NCBI GenBank assembly: GCA_017937285.1
Contig: JAGBDU010000020.1
Coordinates: 1 to 44,259 of the forward strand
DNA length: 44,259 nucleotides
Reading direction: 5' to 3'
Origin: Clostridia bacterium
Lineage (GTDB): Bacteria; Bacillota; Clostridia; TANB77; CAG-508
In this document: piece after piece, positions 40,619 through 44,259 of the stretch
Numbering within the stretch: the stretch's first letter is position 1
Layout: every line of letters begins with the position of its first letter
Translations under genes and position numbers: made by a program
Notes under the pieces: generated by a model
Databases searched by the model: none
What the model saw: the letters and a program-made list of their open reading frames with translations, nothing else
Told to the model about the DNA's origin: nothing

Positions 40619-41680
40619 ATGAAAAGTAAAAAAGTATACATTGGTATTTCAATAATTGCAGTTATAGTAATTTGTATAGTATCCAGTATTTTCTATATTA
40701 AAGCAACCAAAGATATTAAGCAAATAGGATTTTCAAAAAACGTTACAAATGAAGATACTAAAGAAGCTATGAATATATCAGAAGAAAAAGATGAGGCAAA
40801 AGAAATAACCAATGAAGAAAATGTGGTAGAAGATGAAGTAGTAGAAGAAAAAAAAGATGAAGTAGTAGAAGAAAATAAAGAGGCAGTAAAAAATACTGCT
40901 GAGAGCGATAAAAATAAAAAAGCGAAAACCGAAAAAAAAGAAGTAGTGACTAAAAAAGAATTTTCAGTAACAGATATGAGTAAAACTTTATATGTAAAAG
41001 CAACCAGCTTAAATGTAAGGTCAGGTCCAGAAACAACATATAGTAAAATAGGATCTTTAAAAAATGCAGCAGAAGTAACTATAACAGGAAAAGTAAATGA
41101 ATTTAATTGGTACAGAATATCATACAATGGTAAAGTTGGATATGTAGATGGAACATATTTATCAGAAACAAAGCCTGTTGTAGAAACTACACCTAAAGTA
41201 GAAGAAAAATCTGCAGATGTATCTTCTACAAATGGAACAGTTGTTGGAAATTTAATAATTATAAACAGTAGAAATAATACATTAAGGTATTATTGTGGAG
41301 GCAAGTTATCTCGTTCATATTCTTGTGCAACAGGTGCAAGTTCAAGTCCAACTCCACAAGGAAAATTTTCAGTTTATAACAAAATTGTGAATAGACCTTA
41401 TTATAAAGCAAATATTCCAGGAGGCGATCCTAGAAATCCATTAGGTAAGAGATGGATAGGATTAGATGTTAATGGAACAAAAGGAACTACATATGGAATA
41501 CATGGAACAAATAATGAAGGAAGTATTGGATCTAATGCTTCACATGGATGTATAAGAATGCATAATGCAGATGTTGAATCTTTTTATGATGTAGTACCAA
41601 TAGGAACTACTGTAATTATTAAGAACACAAGCCAATCAGATAAACAAATTGCAGCTGGATATGGAATTTATATAGAATAG
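40619..41680 (+). CDS. SH3b-L,D-transpeptidase (YkuD fold), membrane-anchored
   Basis: A 353-residue cell wall enzyme. It has an N-terminal membrane anchor (about 6-25), a very charged Glu/Lys/Val-rich spacer (to about 115), and a bacterial SH3 domain (about 120-185, with LNVRSGPETTYSKIGSL and VGYVDGTYLSE). The YkuD catalytic domain is about 205-345, with GIHGTNNEGSIG and the active-site SHGCIRMHNADVE. Such enzymes make 3-3 crosslinks in peptidoglycan or modify stem peptides, and resist many beta-lactams. The start is the ATG at 40619, preceded by TAGGAGATG; an ATG at 40610 is too close to that site. It is a single-gene unit. Confidence 0.93.
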   Translation: MKSKKVYIGISIIAVIVICIVSSIFYIKATKDIKQIGFSKNVTNEDTKEAMNISEEKDEAKEITNEENVVEDEVVEEKKDEVVEENKEAVKNTAESDKNKKAKTEKKEVVTKKEFSVTDMSKTLYVKATSLNVRSGPETTYSKIGSLKNAAEVTITGKVNEFNWYRISYNGKVGYVDGTYLSETKPVVETTPKVEEKSADVSSTNGTVVGNLIIINSRNNTLRYYCGGKLSRSYSCATGASSSPTPQGKFSVYNKIVNRPYYKANIPGGDPRNPLGKRWIGLDVNGTKGTTYGIHGTNNEGSIGSNASHGCIRMHNADVESFYDVVPIGTTVIIKNTSQSDKQIAAGYGIYIE

Positions 41681-41690
41681 ATATTTATAG

Positions 41691-41720
41691 AGGACAGAAA
41701 TGTTAGTTTCTGTCCTTTTT
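41691..41720 (+). terminator. L,D-transpeptidase gene terminator
   Basis: AGGACAGAAA pairs with TTTCTGTCCT around a 6-base loop, followed by TTTTT. Confidence 0.9.
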
Positions 41721-41770
41721 TCAATTATATATAATATTCAAGACGTCTAATTAAAAAATATTAGATAATA

Positions 41771-41826
41771 GTAACAATTTACAGTTGTTTTTTTAGAGTA
41801 GAGGAAAAGGGATTGTGAATACTAAC
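41771..41826 (+). repeat. R2 intergenic element, internally deleted
   Basis: GTAACAATTTACAGTTGTTT, TTTTAGAGTAGAGGAAAAGG, GATTGTGAATACTAAC. The ATTATATTATAAAAAATGAC part is missing; both ends are present. Confidence 0.8.
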
Positions 41827-41865
41827 AAATAGTAAGCAAATTTTTATAAAATTTAATGAATTAGA

Positions 41866-41893
41866 TTGAATTTTACAAAATTCTTGATATAAT
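41866..41893 (+). promoter_or_regulatory. aspS promoter
   Basis: TTGAAT at 41866-41871, 16-bp spacer, consensus TATAAT at 41888-41893, 41 bp before the ATG. No T-box sequence lies between. Confidence 0.72.
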
Positions 41894-41934
41894 TAAATAC
41901 ATCATAAATATGAGATAAGAAGGGATATGATAAT

Positions 41935-43704
41935 ATGAATAATAGTTACAGAACTCACACATGTGGAGAGCTAAATATAAATAATGTAGGACAAGAAATA
42001 AAATTATCTGGATGGGTACAAAGAATCAGAAATTTAGGAGCAATGAAATTTATCGATTTAAGAGATCAATATGGAATTACTCAAATTGTTATATCAGATC
42101 AAGAAAAATTTAAAGAGCAACTTGATTTGATAGTAACAGAATGTGTTATTTGCGTTAAAGGAACTGTTATAGAAAGATCAAATAAAAATGAAAAAATTGC
42201 AACAGGAGAAATTGAAATAGACGCAAAAGAAATAACAATTCTAGGAAAATGTAAAAATACACTTCCATTTGAAGTAAACTCAGAAAAAGCAGATATAAAT
42301 TCAGTAAGAGAAGATTTAAGATTAGAATATAGATTTTTAGATTTAAGAAATGAAAGAATCCATAATATAATTTTACTTCGTTCACAAGTAATGAAAACAT
42401 TAAGAGAAAAATTATATGAATTAGGATTTTCTGAAATTCAAACACCAATACTTGCAAACTCATCACCAGAAGGAGCAAGAGATTATCTAGTACCAAGTAG
42501 ATTACATCCAGGAGAATTTTACGCTCTACCACAAGCACCACAACAATTTAAACAATTATTGATGGTATCTGGATTTGACAAATATTTCCAAATTGCTCCA
42601 TGTTTTAGAGATGAAGATCCAAGAGCAGATAGAGCACCAGGAGAATTTTATCAAGTAGACTTTGAAATGAGTTTTGCAGATCAAGAAGATGTATTTAATG
42701 TTTTACAAGAATTATTTATAACAACATTTAAAAAGCATACAACATGGAAAGTTGATGATGGACCATTTATTCAAATTCCATATAAAGAAGCAATAGAAAA
42801 GTATGGTATAGATAAACCAGATTTAAGAAATCCATTAATAATACAAGATGCTACAAACATATTTGAAAATACAGAGTTTAATGCTTTTAAAGATAAAACA
42901 ATAAAAGCAATCGTTGTGCCAAATGGTTCAGAGCAAGGTAGAAAATTTTTCGACAATATGACAGAATATGCTGTAGAAGAATTAGGTGCAAAAGGTTTAG
43001 CTTGGACAAAATTTGATAACGAAAACAATGTAAGTGGAGGAATTGCTAAATTTATTACAGATGATGTAAAATCTGAATTACAAAATAAATTAGGTGTTAA
43101 ACCAAATGATTCTATTTTCTTTATAGCAGATGAATTTAAAACAGCACAAAAAATAGCAGGTGGAGTAAGAATTGAACTTGGAAAAAGATTAGATTTATTA
43201 GAAAAAAATGTATATAAATTCTGCTTAATAACAGAATTTCCAATGTACGAATTATCTGATGAAGGAACAATAGATTTTAACCATAATCCATTTTCAATGC
43301 CAAAAGGTGGAATGGAAGCTTTATTAAACCAAGATCCGTTAGATATAGTAGCATATCAATTTGACGTAGTATGTAATGGATACGAAATGGCATCAGGAGC
43401 AGTAAGAAATCATGATCCAGAGCTAATGGTAAAAGCGTTTGAAATTGCAGGTTATACAGAAAAAGATGTAGAAACACGTTTTGGAGCTTTGTATAAGGCA
43501 TTCCAATATGGAACACCACCACATGCAGGAGCTGCACCTGGATTAGATAGAATGATAATGCTAATAGCAGATTCTCAAAATATAAGAGAAGTTATAGCAT
43601 TCCCAAAAAATAAAAAAGCAAGAGATGTTTTAATGAATGCACCTTCTAATGTAACACAAGAGCAATTAAATGATGTTCATATAAGTGTACTAGAAGAAAA
43701 ATAA
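41935..43704 (+). CDS. aspS: aspartate--tRNA ligase
   Basis: A 589-residue bacterial-type AspRS charging tRNA-Asp. The N-terminal OB-fold anticodon domain has LSGWVQRIRNLGAMKFIDLR, motif 2 is CFRDEDPRADRAPGEFYQVD, the bacterial GAD insertion follows (about 300-420, including FFIADEFKTAQKIAGGVR), and motif 3 is PPHAGAAPGLDRMIML. The length is typical. AGAAGGGATATG precedes the ATG. Its transcript seems short and monocistronic. Confidence 0.98.
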   Translation: MNNSYRTHTCGELNINNVGQEIKLSGWVQRIRNLGAMKFIDLRDQYGITQIVISDQEKFKEQLDLIVTECVICVKGTVIERSNKNEKIATGEIEIDAKEITILGKCKNTLPFEVNSEKADINSVREDLRLEYRFLDLRNERIHNIILLRSQVMKTLREKLYELGFSEIQTPILANSSPEGARDYLVPSRLHPGEFYALPQAPQQFKQLLMVSGFDKYFQIAPCFRDEDPRADRAPGEFYQVDFEMSFADQEDVFNVLQELFITTFKKHTTWKVDDGPFIQIPYKEAIEKYGIDKPDLRNPLIIQDATNIFENTEFNAFKDKTIKAIVVPNGSEQGRKFFDNMTEYAVEELGAKGLAWTKFDNENNVSGGIAKFITDDVKSELQNKLGVKPNDSIFFIADEFKTAQKIAGGVRIELGKRLDLLEKNVYKFCLITEFPMYELSDEGTIDFNHNPFSMPKGGMEALLNQDPLDIVAYQFDVVCNGYEMASGAVRNHDPELMVKAFEIAGYTEKDVETRFGALYKAFQYGTPPHAGAAPGLDRMIMLIADSQNIREVIAFPKNKKARDVLMNAPSNVTQEQLNDVHISVLEEK

Positions 43705-43728
43705 AATAAACTTTTGTTCGTTATACCA

Positions 43729-43757
43729 TTGACTATAATATTACTATGTGCTAAAAT
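43729..43757 (+). promoter_or_regulatory. promoter of the 43796 gene
   Basis: TTGACT at 43729-43734, 17-bp spacer, TAAAAT at 43752-43757. Confidence 0.7.
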
Positions 43758-43795
43758 GATTACATCGAAATATTTGTAAAGGGAGGCGGATTTAT

Positions 43796-44014
43796 ATGGA
43801 AAAACAGCAAAACCTGGAAAATAAAGTCGATGCAATATATGAAGCATTATATGAAATACAGTGTAATCAAATAGAACAATTTTTAAGTATTCAAAAATAT
43901 CAGAATTTAATTATAAAAAAGATTAATAAGTTACAAGAGTATAATGAAATTGATGATATGGTTAACTCGTTAGTAGATAAAAGATTATTACAAATAGAGC
44001 AAAAATTAAAATAG
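43796..44014 (+). CDS. small predicted coiled-coil protein
   Basis: A 72-residue, mainly helical protein of unknown function. It contains QQNLENKVDAIYEALYEIQC and a C-terminal DMVNSLVDKRLLQIEQKLK, both with heptad-like spacing of hydrophobic residues. There are no membrane segments. GGGAGGCGG precedes the ATG, with a promoter upstream and a terminator just after it, so it is transcribed alone. Confidence 0.7.
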   Translation: MEKQQNLENKVDAIYEALYEIQCNQIEQFLSIQKYQNLIIKKINKLQEYNEIDDMVNSLVDKRLLQIEQKLK

Positions 44015-44022
44015 TAAATAAG

Positions 44023-44056
44023 AAGATACAGATTTTATATGTCTGTATCTTTTTTT
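44023..44056 (+). terminator. terminator of the 43796 gene
   Basis: AAGATACAGA pairs with TCTGTATCTT around a 9-base loop, followed by a T-run. Confidence 0.92.
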
Positions 44057-44095
44057 CATTAAAATTAAATAGATGTAACGTTTTTTTATTTAGCA

Positions 44096-44133
44096 GTGAT
44101 TTTAAGCCGTTCAAAGGAAATATAAATATAAAA
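44096..44133 (+). repeat. degenerate R1 remnant
   Basis: GTGATTTTAAGCCGTTCAAA then GGAAATATAAATATAAAAA; it retains only a weak match to the centre of R1. Confidence 0.45.
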
Positions 44134-44161
44134 AATTATTTAGTGATGAAGGATTCCTTAC

Positions 44162-44255
44162 ATAGCAAAGAACTTCTAAGTATACAGTTATGGCACTCCC
44201 ATGGTCACACAAGGGCTCCTCCATATCCTGTATACCTAAGAAGTTCTATTGCTAT
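44162..44255. repeat. 94-bp near-palindromic hairpin at window end
   Basis: Left arm 44162-44187 (ATAGCAAAGAACTTCTAAGT then ATACAG) pairs with right arm 44228-44255 (CTGTATACCTAAGAAGTTCT then ATTGCTAT) with two single-base bulges and one mismatch. Inner bases (TTATGG / CCATAT) extend the stem. The 28-base centre is G+C rich. It could be an insertion sequence end, a MITE or a structured RNA; the right edge of the window cuts off further context. Confidence 0.75.
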
Positions 44256-44259
44256 TCCA

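Noticed and set aside
41721..41934. T-box leader for aspS
   Set aside because: No GGTGGNACCGCG motif or terminator hairpin is present before aspS; only an R2 copy and a simple promoter are there.

Overview
The window is a very AT-rich (visibly well under 35% G+C) bacterial chromosome segment with strong GGAGG-type ribosome binding sites and TTGACA/TATAAT promoters. Gene content points to an anaerobic, spore-forming Firmicute, most likely a gut-type or uncultured member of the Clostridia. The evidence is SpoVG with a near-perfect sigma-H promoter, SpoIIM next to XerD, a flavodiiron protein with rubredoxin, a T-box ahead of serS and a yybP-ykoY (Mn2+) riboswitch. I cannot name the species.

Layout. 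1-4430: an ABC-2 type exporter operon (small membrane protein, ATPase, two permeases, a CmpB-like membrane protein) bounded by 16-bp repeat arrays. 4450-8277: a heterodimeric ABC exporter behind a leader that looks like a translational attenuator (12-codon leader peptide, long hairpin, terminator). 8519-10813: an FtsZ that stops right after its globular domain, in an operon with a membrane-anchored transglutaminase-like protein. 10866-16715: murC, spoVG, an HD-domain protein, engB, serS and a DUF1653 gene, the last two behind a T-box. 16716-19833: T-box, transposase debris, a repeat-rich unknown protein and RNase HI. 20114-24340: tmcAL, an EndoQ-like endonuclease, spoIIM and xerD. 24413-26272: a repeat array followed by a complete ISLre2-type insertion sequence with a 9-bp target duplication. 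26291-30820: rplU-rpmA, a thioesterase and a Mn2+-riboswitch-controlled P-type ATPase. 31027-33609: a redox block (flavodiiron protein, rubredoxin, thioredoxin, a compact ferredoxin-thioredoxin reductase catalytic subunit). 33927-36830: two small proteins and pyruvate kinase. 36976-39898: a membrane-tethered ECF-like sigma factor paired with a membrane-anchored VWA protein. 40121-44056: a Cys/Asn-rich membrane protein, an SH3-L,D-transpeptidase, aspS and a small coiled-coil protein. The window ends in a long hairpin.

Two repeat families dominate the intergenic DNA. One is a 16-bp GC-rich unit (GGGGACGGAGAAAATC type) in four arrays. The other is a roughly 71-bp element with 14-bp terminal inverted repeats, present in about fourteen full, partial or degenerate copies of two subtypes.

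The most interesting candidates are the tethered sigma factor/VWA pair, the tail-less FtsZ with its transglutaminase partner, the attenuator-like leader of the ABC exporter, the two intergenic repeat families, the compact FTR-thioredoxin pair, and an XerD with a substituted catalytic His. All functional statements are from reading motifs; no database search was run.
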